A stretch of 64,000 nucleotides of DNA from Phytohabitans maris (GTDB lineage Bacteria > Actinomycetota > Actinomycetes > Mycobacteriales > Micromonosporaceae): NCBI RefSeq assembly GCF_031085175.1, contig NZ_JAVHUY010000013.1:62001-126000 (forward strand), given 5' to 3'. How positions within the stretch are numbered: the first letter of the stretch is position 1; every line of letters begins with the position of its first letter. The translations under genes were made by a program, and so were the position numbers. Below are positions 50,717 to 58,971 of the stretch, in pieces. The notes under the pieces were generated by a model that saw only the letters and a program-made list of their open reading frames with translations, was not told where the DNA came from and did no database searches.

Positions 50717-51376
50717 TCAGCTTTGGGTGGTGGTCTCGGCGCGCACCTCGTCCGCCGCCTTGCGCCCGATCGAGACGCGCACGAGGGCGGAGGCGAAGCG
50801 GGGCACCTCGTCCCGCCCGACCAGCCCGGTCAGCTCCTCGGCCGAGGCCGGCAGATCCAGCTTCTTCGCCCCGGCGAGCACCTTGCGGTCCACGTACGGC
50901 GCTATATCGGTCCAGACCGCCTGCACCTCGCGGAGGTAGATGTCGGCGCCGGTCGGCCCGATCCCGGGAAACTCGGTGAGCAGGCGGCGCAGCGCCCGTA
51001 CATCCCGCCCCGCCTCGCGGCGCAGCCCGCGCAGGTCGCCGTGCCACCGGGTCAGGCACAGCTCGGCGCTTTCGCCCAGCATCGTGGAGGTCCGCTCGTC
51101 GTACCGCCGGTAGTGCGCGCGACCGAGCGCGTCGACCCGGTCCTGCCAGCTCGCGTCGCGCATGGCCTGCGGCGTGCGGTAGCCGGCCGCGAAGAGCTCC
51201 CGGGCCGCCGCCACCGCGATGGTGGCCGAGATCCGCGTGCTGAGGAGAGTGGTCAGCACCAGCAGTTGGTACAGAGGTGGCGGCCGGTCGGCGAGCCGGA
51301 TGCCGGCCTCCTCCGCATAGGTCCGCCCGAACCGCTTCACCGCCACTCGGGCGGTCTCCCGTCGACGATCAGCCAT
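50717..51376 (-). CDS. Endonuclease III-like HhH-GPD protein
   Basis: A 219-residue helix-hairpin-helix protein: LYQLLVLTTLLSTRISATIA, LLTEFPGIGPTGADIYLREV (HhH) and PYVDRKVLAGAKKLDLP. The Asp of VDRK matches the catalytic Asp, but the lysine of the usual GRKTA is replaced (GPTGA), and the four-Cys iron-sulfur cluster is absent. It may be a monofunctional glycosylase or have lost activity. I chose ATG 51376 (MADRRRETARVAV), with GTG 51400 as an upstream alternative. It is convergent with the truncated regulator. Confidence 0.85.
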   Translation of the reverse strand: MADRRRETARVAVKRFGRTYAEEAGIRLADRPPPLYQLLVLTTLLSTRISATIAVAAARELFAAGYRTPQAMRDASWQDRVDALGRAHYRRYDERTSTMLGESAELCLTRWHGDLRGLRREAGRDVRALRRLLTEFPGIGPTGADIYLREVQAVWTDIAPYVDRKVLAGAKKLDLPASAEELTGLVGRDEVPRFASALVRVSIGRKAADEVRAETTTQS

Positions 51377-51780
51377 GTCCGTTGCATACCCGTCCCACAA
51401 GGCGGTACGCCCCCCGCCAAGCGTGTGGGCGGGGGACGTACCAAGCCGTGGGGTGGAGCCGGTCCAACCGGGAGCCCCGTCCCGCCGATCGGTGATCGTG
51501 GAGGTTGAATCTCCGTTGGACGTTGATCCTGCTCAGGATTGGGGGGCCGGAAGGGGCGACGATGTCGACGGCGCCGCCCCGATGTGACACCAGCTGTCGG
51601 GTCCGTTGGTTTGGTGCAAGGTCCCCTGCGCAGATGCTAGGTGCAACTTGCAGATTGGTGACCGTGAAACCTTCCCAACGGGGCTCCGAAGGGGCATCAT
51701 TACTTCTCGTTGAGGTACTTGCTCTGATGCCAAAGCTTCGGAGGAGGGGTTAGGAACCAGGACGGTGATGGCCACCCGGG
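51377..51780. other. Intergenic region with REP-like hairpin
   Basis: No gene is supported. GGTAC-g-CCCCC-cGCC pairs with GGC-GGGGG-ac-GTACC at 51404-51442, within the leader of the endonuclease III-like gene. It resembles other palindromes in this window (58.1, 61.4 kb) in size and style. The rest shows nothing notable. Confidence 0.5.
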
Positions 51781-51897
51781 TCACGGGTAGACACGAATAG
51801 CCATCGCGACCGTGGCACCGGCCGCTGATGCTGCTACGAGTGCGCTAAAGGCCATCACCGAAATGGTGACGGCTGTACGTCTGATTTTGATTCGCAT
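51781..51897 (-). CDS. 38-residue membrane or signal-like peptide
   Basis: A short frame from ATG 51897 with CAGGAGC eight bases upstream. The product starts MRIKIRRTAVTISVMAF and continues as one hydrophobic helix (ALVAASAAGATVAMAI), ending RVYP. It looks like a signal peptide or single-helix membrane peptide without a mature domain. It may be a real small membrane protein or the remnant of a secreted protein. Confidence 0.45.
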   Translation of the reverse strand: MRIKIRRTAVTISVMAFSALVAASAAGATVAMAIRVYP

Positions 51898-52267
51898 TGC
51901 GGCACGCTCCTGCCAAGCGTAACGGACACCAATAGCGATGACGCCAGCGTCACCGCTCGGTGGCCGTTGCCTCCAATTACACCCGGCCAGGTAATAGATA
52001 CATACGGTCATATGGCTGGGGAAACAGAAGGTAAACAACAGTGAAACGCATGCCCAACGCTAGGCAGCGCTCCACTGTCGATAATTCATGCTTAGAGTGG
52101 GATGCCGCGATACTGCTGACGTTAGGTAATGAGGGTCCCGGAGAGCCGGGACTTCACCGCGACTAACTGTTGCAAGTTGCGGGAGTTGCAAAGGGGTGGA
52201 CCGATTGGTGCAGGTATACAGCGGGTGAACGACGGGTTCGTGGCGGCGGACGAAGGGTGAGGTTCAC
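51898..52267. other. Upstream region of the LAL regulator
   Basis: About 370 bp with lower GC than its surroundings and no supportable gene. It must contain the promoter of the large LuxR-type regulator and probably that of the 38-residue peptide on the other strand. No clear palindrome was found. Confidence 0.45.
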
Positions 52268-55093
52268 ATGATCGAGACGCGTTATGCCCCCTCCCTCATC
52301 GGGCGGCGGCGCCATCTCGATCGCACGCGTGAGTGGGTCACGGCATTGGCGGCCGGTCGGGGTCGCGCGGTGCTGGTGGAAGGCGAGCCGGGTATCGGCA
52401 AGTCATCTCTCATGCGTTCGGCCGCCGACGAGGCCAAGACGGCCGGCTGCCAGGTCTTCTGGGCCACCTGTGACGAGCTCAGCCAGGCTTTCCCGCTTCT
52501 CCCTCTCTTGGACGCCCTCGAGTCCGCACCGGTCGACCGCGGCCCCGCCGAGATCGCCGAGCTCCTGCGCACCGACTCCTCCCCGGGCAACGCCGTCGAC
52601 CAGGTGGCCGCCGCGACCGAGCGCCTGCTCTCCCTGGTCGACGAGCTGTGCACCGGTGCGCCCGTGCTGCTGGTGGTAGACGACCTGCAGTGGGCCGACC
52701 CGGCGACCGTGCAGACCCTGGGGCGGCTGGTCCGCACCGTGCACCAGTTGCCGCTGCTCGTGGCCGGTGTGATGCGGCCGGTGCCGATACGCGAGGACCT
52801 CAAGGCGCTGAGCCGGTCGGTCAAGCCGGCCGACCGCCTGCGGTTGCACAGCCTCTCCGACGCCGAGGTCGCCCGGTTGGTCGAGACCGCCGCCGGAGGC
52901 CGCCCGGGTCCGCGGCTGCTCCAGCTCGCGGCCGGCGCGGCGGGCAACCCGCTGTACGTTACGGAGCTGGTGGACGCGCTCGCCCGCGGTGGTGCCCTGA
53001 CCATCGAGGACGGCCAGGTCGAGGCCACGGGCACCCGTACTCCGGGCTCGCTGGCCGCCGCGATCGCCGACCGAGTCGAGTTCCTCTCCGCGCCTGGTCG
53101 TGGCCTGCTGCGCGCAGCCGCCCTGCTCGGCGTCGACTTCTCCGTCTCCGAGCTGGCCATGGTCTCCGGCCAGAGCGTGGGCGAGCTGATGCCGGTGCTG
53201 GACGAGGCGATCCTCGCCGGCGTCCTCCGGGAGAACGACTTCGCCTTGGCCTTCCGGCACCCCCTGATCCGCGCCGCTCTCTACGAGGAGATGCCCGCCG
53301 CCGTCCGCGCCGCCTGGCACCGCGACGCCGCCCGGGCACTGGCCCGCGGCGGTGCTCCAGCCGAGCGGGTGGCCCGACAGCTGCTGCCGGCCTTCCAGGG
53401 TGACGGTGCCGCTGGCGTGGCCGACGAGTGGATGGTGCAATGGCTGGTCGACACCGGCCAGCGGCTCGTGGCCCGGGCACCTGGTGCTGCCATCCCACTG
53501 CTGCGCCGCGCGGTCGCCGCGATCCCCGCCGGCGTAGCACCGCACGACCTGCTGGCCTGCCGGCTCGCCGACGCGTTCTACAAGGCGGGCGACCCGGCCA
53601 GTGCCGCGGAAGTGGCGACCGGCGCCCTGGAGTACGTGACCCGGCCGGACTACCTCGTCGACCTGCACTGGACGTTGACACAGTGCCGTGCGGTCGAGGG
53701 GCGTGCCGAGGAGGCCCTGGCGGCTCTTGAGCGCGCGCTGGAGACGCCGGTCGCCGGTACGCGTCACCGCACCCGCCTCCTGGTCCTTAAGGCTCGCACC
53801 CTGTGCATGCTGGGGCGGGTCGACACCGGCGGCCGGGTCGCCGAGAAGGCGCTTCGGGCCGCCACCGCGGCGAGCGACCGCTGGGCCATCGGGTGGGCGC
53901 TGGGCACGCTGATCGTCGTGCACGCGATGCGCGGCGAGTCGGCCCAGGCCCTGCCCTTGTTCGAGCGTGCGTTGGCGGTCGCCGAGACCGAGCCCGGCCT
54001 GGCTGACCTGCGGCTCGGGCTCCAGATCAACCAGGCCGCCGTACTCGGCAACGTCGACCGCTACGAGACGGCCATCTCCGGTGCGGTGCAGGCCCGCCAG
54101 ATGGCCGACGAGGTGGGCAACCTCGTCCGGTTGGCGCAGGCCCAGAGCCTCCTTGGCGAGTTGCTCTTCGCCGTCGGCCGGTGGGACGACGCGCTCGCCG
54201 AAATCGACGTGTCCCAGCTGTCGAAGGACCCGGCGGCCGAGTGCCTCGACCTGGGTATCGCCGCCACGATCCGGTTGCACCGCGCCGACCCGTCGGCCAG
54301 CCGCCACCTCGTTGAGGCCGAGGAGCACGCGGCCCGCCTCGGTGGGCTGGTGATCGGCACGTTGGCGCTGGCCAAGGGGCTCGACCGTGAGCAGGCTGGC
54401 GCGCCAAAGGAAGCGCTCGCGGTGCTGATGGACGGCATGCTGGAGAGCGAGGAGATCGAGGAGCTCGCGGTCCTCCTGCCGGAGGCCGCGCGGCTCGCGG
54501 TCGAAGTGGCCGACCACGACACCGCTCGGACGCTGGTCGAGCGAGCCGAGTCGGTCGCGGGTGACTCGGGTGTGCCGCACCACATGGCCGTGGCGCCGCA
54601 CTGTCGGGGGCTGCTCGACCGCGACCCTGAGCTCCTGCTCGCCGCCGCCGAACACTACGCGGCCGCTGGGCGGCCGTTGCCTCGTGCGCAGGCGCTGGAG
54701 GCGGCCGGCGCGGCCCTCGCCGAGCGGGGCGACCTGGGCGGTGCGCGCACCCACTTCACCAGCGCCTACGGGATCTACAGCGAGCTCGGCGCCGAGTGGG
54801 ACCTGGCCCGTACCCAGGCGAAGTTCCGCTCGTACGGCATCCGTCGCGGGCCGCACGCGCGGCACCGCCGGGCCGATACGGGCTGGAGCAGCCTCACCCC
54901 GACCGAGATGAAGGTCGCCGGGTTGGTGGCCGAGGGCATGTCCAACCCGCAGATCGCGGCGCACCTCTTCCTGAGTCGGCGCACCGTGCAGACCCACGTC
55001 TCGCACATCCTGGCCAAGCTCCAGCTGCACTCGCGCACCGAGATCGCCCGCGAGGCGAGCCGGCGTGGTGCCGAGCTTGAGCAGGTTTCGTGA
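52268..55093 (+). CDS. LuxR-family (LAL) transcriptional regulator
   Basis: A 941-residue LAL regulator. The N-terminal AAA-type ATPase has LIGRRRHLDRTREWV, Walker A GEPGIGKSS (39-47) and Walker B LLVVDDLQWAD. The long middle is TPR-like helical repeats. The C-terminal LuxR HTH (about 875-935) reads LTPTEMKVAGLVAEGMSNPQIAAHLFLSRRTVQTHVSHIL. LAL proteins activate secondary-metabolite or catabolic genes in response to a ligand and ATP. ATG 52268 is the start. Its target is unknown; the nearby operons transcribe away from it. Confidence 0.95.
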   Translation: MIETRYAPSLIGRRRHLDRTREWVTALAAGRGRAVLVEGEPGIGKSSLMRSAADEAKTAGCQVFWATCDELSQAFPLLPLLDALESAPVDRGPAEIAELLRTDSSPGNAVDQVAAATERLLSLVDELCTGAPVLLVVDDLQWADPATVQTLGRLVRTVHQLPLLVAGVMRPVPIREDLKALSRSVKPADRLRLHSLSDAEVARLVETAAGGRPGPRLLQLAAGAAGNPLYVTELVDALARGGALTIEDGQVEATGTRTPGSLAAAIADRVEFLSAPGRGLLRAAALLGVDFSVSELAMVSGQSVGELMPVLDEAILAGVLRENDFALAFRHPLIRAALYEEMPAAVRAAWHRDAARALARGGAPAERVARQLLPAFQGDGAAGVADEWMVQWLVDTGQRLVARAPGAAIPLLRRAVAAIPAGVAPHDLLACRLADAFYKAGDPASAAEVATGALEYVTRPDYLVDLHWTLTQCRAVEGRAEEALAALERALETPVAGTRHRTRLLVLKARTLCMLGRVDTGGRVAEKALRAATAASDRWAIGWALGTLIVVHAMRGESAQALPLFERALAVAETEPGLADLRLGLQINQAAVLGNVDRYETAISGAVQARQMADEVGNLVRLAQAQSLLGELLFAVGRWDDALAEIDVSQLSKDPAAECLDLGIAATIRLHRADPSASRHLVEAEEHAARLGGLVIGTLALAKGLDREQAGAPKEALAVLMDGMLESEEIEELAVLLPEAARLAVEVADHDTARTLVERAESVAGDSGVPHHMAVAPHCRGLLDRDPELLLAAAEHYAAAGRPLPRAQALEAAGAALAERGDLGGARTHFTSAYGIYSELGAEWDLARTQAKFRSYGIRRGPHARHRRADTGWSSLTPTEMKVAGLVAEGMSNPQIAAHLFLSRRTVQTHVSHILAKLQLHSRTEIAREASRRGAELEQVS

Positions 55094-55221
55094 GGCTACG
55101 CTCCGTGATGGACGGCACTGAATCAGAGGCGTCTTAACGAGCGTTTTGTGCGGTCGGCCAGGTTAACGGCGCGGAAACACACTGCGCTTCGCAAATGCTC
55201 CGAGCAACTTGCACAAAATGC

Positions 55222-55252
55222 GATCCTGGCATTCGAAGAGAATGCCAGGATC
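55222..55252. terminator. 13-bp perfect stem-loop
   Basis: GATCCTGGCATTC-gaaga-GAATGCCAGGATC. It sits between the LAL gene and the minus-strand small gene, followed on the minus strand by GCATTTTG, so it should terminate that gene and possibly the LAL transcript. Confidence 0.8.
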
Positions 55253-55274
55253 GATTCGGGATCAGCCTGCCAGA

Positions 55275-55487
55275 TCAACTCGCCTGTCGCTGGCGGGGAA
55301 TGCGGGCCCGGGGCACCTCGATCAGTTCGTCGATGTTGAAGGGTCCGCCCATCGTGGTGCGGTGCTGCTGCATGTGCGCCCGCAGCCCGGCCTCCCAGAT
55401 GGCCTGTTCGATCTCCGGCGGTGCGATCCACCGGTGCGAGTTGTCGCTGTAGTGCAGGTCCTCGTCGCCACGATGCATAACGCTCAC
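55275..55487 (-). CDS. Small hypothetical protein
   Basis: A 70-residue product, MSVMHRGDEDLHYSDNSHRW..., from GTG 55487; ATG 55478 is better placed behind GTAGGTGAG. It is charged, with a helical PPEIEQAIWEAGLRAHMQQH centre. No family recognised. It is the last gene before the terminator and probably shares a transcript with the small gene and LacI regulator to its right. Confidence 0.55.
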   Translation of the reverse strand: MSVMHRGDEDLHYSDNSHRWIAPPEIEQAIWEAGLRAHMQQHRTTMGGPFNIDELIEVPRARIPRQRQAS

Positions 55488-55584
55488 CTACCCAGGCTCG
55501 CCGCACCGCACGGCCGAGAGATCCGCCACCTCAACGACTTTGGAACGCCAACCGCGTCGGTGACAGATATCAAGTATCCGCAGG

Positions 55585-55788
55585 TCAGGCGGCGGGTACG
55601 CAGGACTTCACGCGGCGTGGCTCGACCCGGTCGGCGAGCCGCCGGAGGGTCGTCGCGGCGAGCTGGCGCATCGAATCTCCTCGCTGCCGTGGTGGCCGTT
55701 CGGGCGTCGTGCGGGCCTCGGGGCGGGCGGACAGCACGTGGTGCTTGGTGGCCTTGTCCGCCATGATCATCGCAGTCGGGTCGAACAT
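55585..55788 (-). CDS. Small basic protein coupled to the LacI gene
   Basis: A 67-residue product starting MFDPTAMIMADKATKHHV. Its ATG overlaps the LacI stop (TGATG) and has GGGAG seven bases upstream, so translation is coupled. It contains MRQLAATTLRRLADRVEPRR near the end. No family recognised. Its place suggests a role with the regulator or its target. Confidence 0.6.
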   Translation of the reverse strand: MFDPTAMIMADKATKHHVLSARPEARTTPERPPRQRGDSMRQLAATTLRRLADRVEPRRVKSCVPAA

Positions 55789-56843
55789 CAGACGCTCCCT
55801 GTGGAGGCCGGGCCGGTCGAGGCCCGGACGACGAGTTCGGTGGGGAGGACGACGCGGCGGTCGGCCGGATCGTCCGGCGGGTCGAGCAGCAGCCGCCCGG
55901 CGATGCGCCCCCGATCGAGGGCCGGCTGCCGGACGGTGGTCATGTGCGCCTGCGCGGCATCCGGGATGTCGTCGAAGCCGATCACCGAGACGTCGCGGCC
56001 GGGCCGCAGGTCGCGGGCGGCGAGCGCGTCAAGCACACCGAGGGCGAGCAGGTCGGTCGTGGCCACCACCGCGGTCGGCCGGGGTGCGCGGTCCAGCGCG
56101 TACGCCGCGGCGGCCGCGCCGTGCTCCCGGCTGTTGCCGGCGGCGCTGATCGTGATCACCTCGGACCACTCCAGCCCGGCGGCCGCGAACGCGTCGCGGT
56201 AGCCGGTCAGGCGCTCCCGGCTCACGTACGACCCGAGGTCCTCGACCGACGGCACGCTGACCTCGCCGGTGCGCCGGTCGGGGGAGATGTAGTCGGCGAC
56301 GATCGCGACCCGGCGGTGGCCGAGCCGCATGAGGTGCTCGCCGGCCGCGCGGGTGGAGGCGATCTCGTCGATGCCGACGAAGAGCGATCCGAAGTGGTCG
56401 GAGTTGACCACCGGGATGCCGCGTGCCCAGGCCGCCTCCATCGCCTTGTACCAACCCGGGACGCAGTAGACGACGAACCCGTCGACCGCCGCGTTGCGCA
56501 CCGCCTCGAGCGCGCCCTCGTCGTCGTCGCGCAGCGGCACGAGCAGCAGCCCGGTGCGGTTGTCCTCGGCCACCTCGGCCAGGCCGCGCAGGAACTGCAC
56601 CGCGTACGGATCCGTGAAGGCGATCGAGAGCGCGGTCGTGAACAGCACGCCGATCGCCCCGGCACGGCCGCTGCGCAGCGAGCGCGCGGTCGGGTTGGGA
56701 CCCGAGTAGCCCAGCTCGCGGGCGGCGTCGAGGATCCTTTCGCGCAGCTCGGGGGAGAGCTGGTCGGGCCGGCTGTACGCGTTGGAAACCGTGCTGCGCG
56801 AGACGCCGACCCGGTCGGCGACGGTCTGCAACGTGGGCTTCAT
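55788..56843 (-). CDS. LacI-family transcriptional regulator
   Basis: A 351-residue regulator: LacI HTH at residues 3-24 (TLQTVADRVGVSRSTVSNAYSRPDQLS) with the hinge helix ARSLRSGRAG, then a periplasmic-binding-protein-like sensor (IGVLFTTALSIAFTDPYAVQFLRGL, VNSDHFGSLFVGIDE, VIGFDDIPDAAQAHMTTVRQP). I chose ATG 56843 with AGAAGGGC upstream, because the HTH starts there. It probably binds the palindrome at 56859-56891, in its own promoter. The effector is probably a sugar or nucleotide (family knowledge). Confidence 0.94.
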   Translation of the reverse strand: MKPTLQTVADRVGVSRSTVSNAYSRPDQLSPELRERILDAARELGYSGPNPTARSLRSGRAGAIGVLFTTALSIAFTDPYAVQFLRGLAEVAEDNRTGLLLVPLRDDDEGALEAVRNAAVDGFVVYCVPGWYKAMEAAWARGIPVVNSDHFGSLFVGIDEIASTRAAGEHLMRLGHRRVAIVADYISPDRRTGEVSVPSVEDLGSYVSRERLTGYRDAFAAAGLEWSEVITISAAGNSREHGAAAAAYALDRAPRPTAVVATTDLLALGVLDALAARDLRPGRDVSVIGFDDIPDAAQAHMTTVRQPALDRGRIAGRLLLDPPDDPADRRVVLPTELVVRASTGPASTGSV

Positions 56844-56858
56844 GGCCGTAAGGCCCTT

Positions 56859-56891
56859 CTGTATCGATCCAGAGCTTCTAAATCGATACAG
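56859..56891. promoter_or_regulatory. Palindromic operator of the LacI regulator
   Basis: CTGTATCGAT (56859-56868) and ATCGATACAG (56882-56891), perfect 10-bp arms 13 bp apart, lie 15 bp upstream of the LacI start and overlap the stop of the preceding gene. The spacing suits autoregulation by a LacI dimer (inference). Confidence 0.78.
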
Positions 56892-57510
56892 TACCCCTCG
56901 CGGACGAAACCGCAACCCCCGCGCCCACCCACTCCGCGGCCCGCGCCGAGGGGTGCTGCGGGAGCCGGTTGGTCAGGGCGACCAGGACGAGCGCGACCAC
57001 GCCCACCGCGATCCGGCGCCGGCGGCGGCGGGCCTCGCACGCGTGCCACCAGGCCACCGCGGCCTCGGCCAGCGCCCCGGCCCGCGGCCGCTGAGTGGGG
57101 TCGAGGTGCGGCGCGAGCTTGAGCGCGACGCTGGACGCGACCCGGTGCGGCGGGGGTGGCGGCGGCGGGTCGACCGAGCCGGTGGACCAGACCTGCACCT
57201 CGACCGGCCACGTCTCGCCCAGCGACTCCAGCGGCAGCAGGTCGGGGGCGCGCCAGCTGTCCGCCCGCCGGGTGAAGGCGCGCCGCAGGTACAGATCGGT
57301 GGCGTCCGCCTGGTGCAACCGCCCCCGCAGCCGCAGCCAGCTCCACCGCGCCGCGACGTCGGTGAGCACGTCCGGGTACAGGCAGTCGGCGTCCCGCTCG
57401 GTGCCGACCACGCGAGCGGCGTCCTTCCGGAGGGCGTCGAGGTGGTGCTCGACGAACTCGACGTACTCCGGCGGTGGCTCCCAGGAGATGCGCGGCAGCA
57501 GACGGGGCAT
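56878..57510 (-). CDS. Hypothetical membrane-anchored protein
   Basis: A 210-residue protein. The N-terminal 110 residues (EYVEFVEHHLDALRKDAARVVG...YPDVLTDVAARWSWLRLRGRL...YLRRAFTRR) are helical and faintly recall the region-2 part of ECF sigma factors, but the DNA-binding part is absent. A Pro run and a C-terminal transmembrane helix (RIAVGVVALVLVALTNRL) follow. It reads into the LacI gene across the operator. Function unknown. Confidence 0.6.
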   Translation of the reverse strand: MPRLLPRISWEPPPEYVEFVEHHLDALRKDAARVVGTERDADCLYPDVLTDVAARWSWLRLRGRLHQADATDLYLRRAFTRRADSWRAPDLLPLESLGETWPVEVQVWSTGSVDPPPPPPPHRVASSVALKLAPHLDPTQRPRAGALAEAAVAWWHACEARRRRRRIAVGVVALVLVALTNRLPQHPSARAAEWVGAGVAVSSARGTVSI

Positions 57511-57555
57511 CGTGGCCTCCCTAGGCCCGTCGCCTTATGGTCCCGCCTTCCGCCG

Positions 57556-57603
57556 GGGAAGCCAAGCTCTGTGCATCGGCAGGGAAGCCAAGCTCTGTAT
57601 CGG
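57556..57603. repeat. Tandem 17-mer direct repeat
   Basis: GGGAAGCCAAGCTCTGT occurs at 57556-57572 and 57582-57598, each followed by a form of ATCGG. The second copy carries CTGTATCGG, similar to the LacI operator half-site CTGTATCGAT, so these may be additional binding sites ahead of the 210-residue gene. Confidence 0.6.
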
Positions 57604-57613
57604 TTGAGAAGGG

Positions 57614-57805
57614 TCAGGTGTAGGACGGCTCCGCGGGCATCGACATCGGCTCGCCCGTGTTCGGGTCGTAGCAGAGGTAGCGGCCGTTCGCGTGGATCCA
57701 GCCCCAGATGTCGTCGAGCGCGAGTGGCAGCCCGCAGTGCGCGCAGGTGGCCTCCGCCGGTGCGGTGGCCGCCGGCGGTGTCACTGAGGGTGTCCCGTCC
57801 GTCAC
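57614..57805 (-). CDS. Small CxxC protein
   Basis: A 63-residue protein from GTG 57805 behind GGAGGGG (TTG 57820 is an upstream alternative). It has a single CAHCG zinc-ribbon-like half, DDIWGWIHANGRYLCYD and a polar end. One more Cys (in RYLCYD) could complete a partial metal site. Function unknown; it stands upstream of the tandem repeats. Confidence 0.65.
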   Translation of the reverse strand: MTDGTPSVTPPAATAPAEATCAHCGLPLALDDIWGWIHANGRYLCYDPNTGEPMSMPAEPSYT

Positions 57806-58929
57806 TGCATTCCCCTCCAAGTCAAGGCCTCTGAGCTGGGCGTCCGTCCATCTTGCGGCATGGCGGCAACCTCTGCATCCGCTGGTACGCCCCTCATGTG
57901 ATCAATGATTCGGCCCGGCTGGCAAGTCCGGTACGTTGACCGGGTGACCGCGGGTCGGCCAAGTGCCGCGACGGCATGGGACTCCCGGCTCGTTCTTGAT
58001 CATTTGGCGGGTCCACGACCCGGAGCCGGAGCGGCGAATCGCGGATCGCGGTGGCCACGGTCTGCGCACCCGCGCGCACGCGGGATCGGGCGAGCGGGTG
58101 TGATCGTGGTATTCCGCTGCCCCTCCAGGGGCACCTGAGTACCACGATCTGCCGCGAACCTGCCCGTGCCCGCCGCCGAGGGCACAGGCGCGGGTGCGCA
58201 GGCAAGCCGTGGTGAGACCATGATCACCTCGCGGGCGGGCTGCGTCACCAAGGCGCGGGCCGCCCAGGCCGCCAGCCGCGTCGCGCCCCATGCCGGCGGC
58301 CGTCCAGGGTTTCGGAGTCGGGGTGTTGGGCTGCGGGGTAGGCGGGGTGTGGCGCGTCCCGGCGTTTCTTCGGACACGATTTGCCCCGGCCCGCGCCAGC
58401 TGTGGGCCGTATGCTCCCGCGGGCACCGCGGAGGCCGGCGGCGAGCTGGCGCTCGCCGAGTTCCCCGGCCTCCGCTGCCGGCTCCGCGGCACAAGCCCAA
58501 CCGGGGGTGTAGTTGCGGTCACCGTCCGCGGCGGGGTGCGGGGAAGCTGCGCGGTCGCACGCACAGACGGGGCAGCTCCAGAGCTTCCCGCACACGCACA
58601 TCCGCCCCGGCGGCGGCTCCTCGCAGGGGCCGGGGTGAGATCGCCGACCGCGGAGGGTGAGGCCGCGGGAAGGGCACCCCAAGAAGACGCTCCGCCCGCG
58701 CAACGGTCCGGACCACGACGGACGCCGCGGTAGCCCACATTCTCTTCGGGGTTTGGATCCGCTCAAGGCCGCCAACGACCGAGGCCCCCCGCCTCCGTAG
58801 CCGCGGAGATCCAGTGTGGACGGTGACGCCGGGCTGGGCCGCGGGCCGGGGCCGGGTCAAAATGGGGTGCCGATTCGCGAGCCAGACTCCGGTCTGGTGC
58901 GCTATCTTTGTCGGCTGAGCACGACAAAA
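57806..58929. other. Non-coding region with large hairpin
   Basis: More than 1 kb without a supportable gene; long frames here are GC-rich shadows. A notable nested hairpin lies at 58102-58149. Terminal sequence before 58930 carries the promoter palindromes of the HelD-like gene. Confidence 0.5.
58102..58149. repeat. Nested palindrome (REP-like)
   Basis: GATCGTGGTA (58102-58111) pairs with TACCACGATC (58140-58149). Inside, TGCCCCT-cc-AGGGGCA (58118-58133) forms a second stem. The two-level structure in an intergenic region resembles dispersed repeat elements of Micromonosporaceae (from memory). Confidence 0.65.
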
Positions 58930-58947
58930 GGGCAGCACAAGCTGCCC
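58907..58947. promoter_or_regulatory. Paired palindromes upstream of the HelD-like gene
   Basis: TTTGTCG (58907-58913) pairs with CGACAAA (58922-58928), and GGGCAGC-acaa-GCTGCCC follows directly (58930-58947). A TATAGA -10-like box at 58962 is only 5 bp from the ATG, so the mRNA may be leaderless. The second palindrome holds the place of the rifamycin-associated element of other HelD-like genes but has a different sequence. Confidence 0.6.
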
Positions 58948-58971
58948 CTCTCGCCGGCAAGTATAGAACGC

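Noticed and set aside
52403-55030. 875-codon antisense frame across the LAL regulator
   Set aside because: Shadow of the LuxR-family gene, with repetitive His/Gly/Gln composition and no motif.
58930-58947. Palindrome tested as the rifamycin-associated element
   Set aside because: GGGCAGCACAAGCTGCCC differs from the published element as I remember it; only the position agrees.
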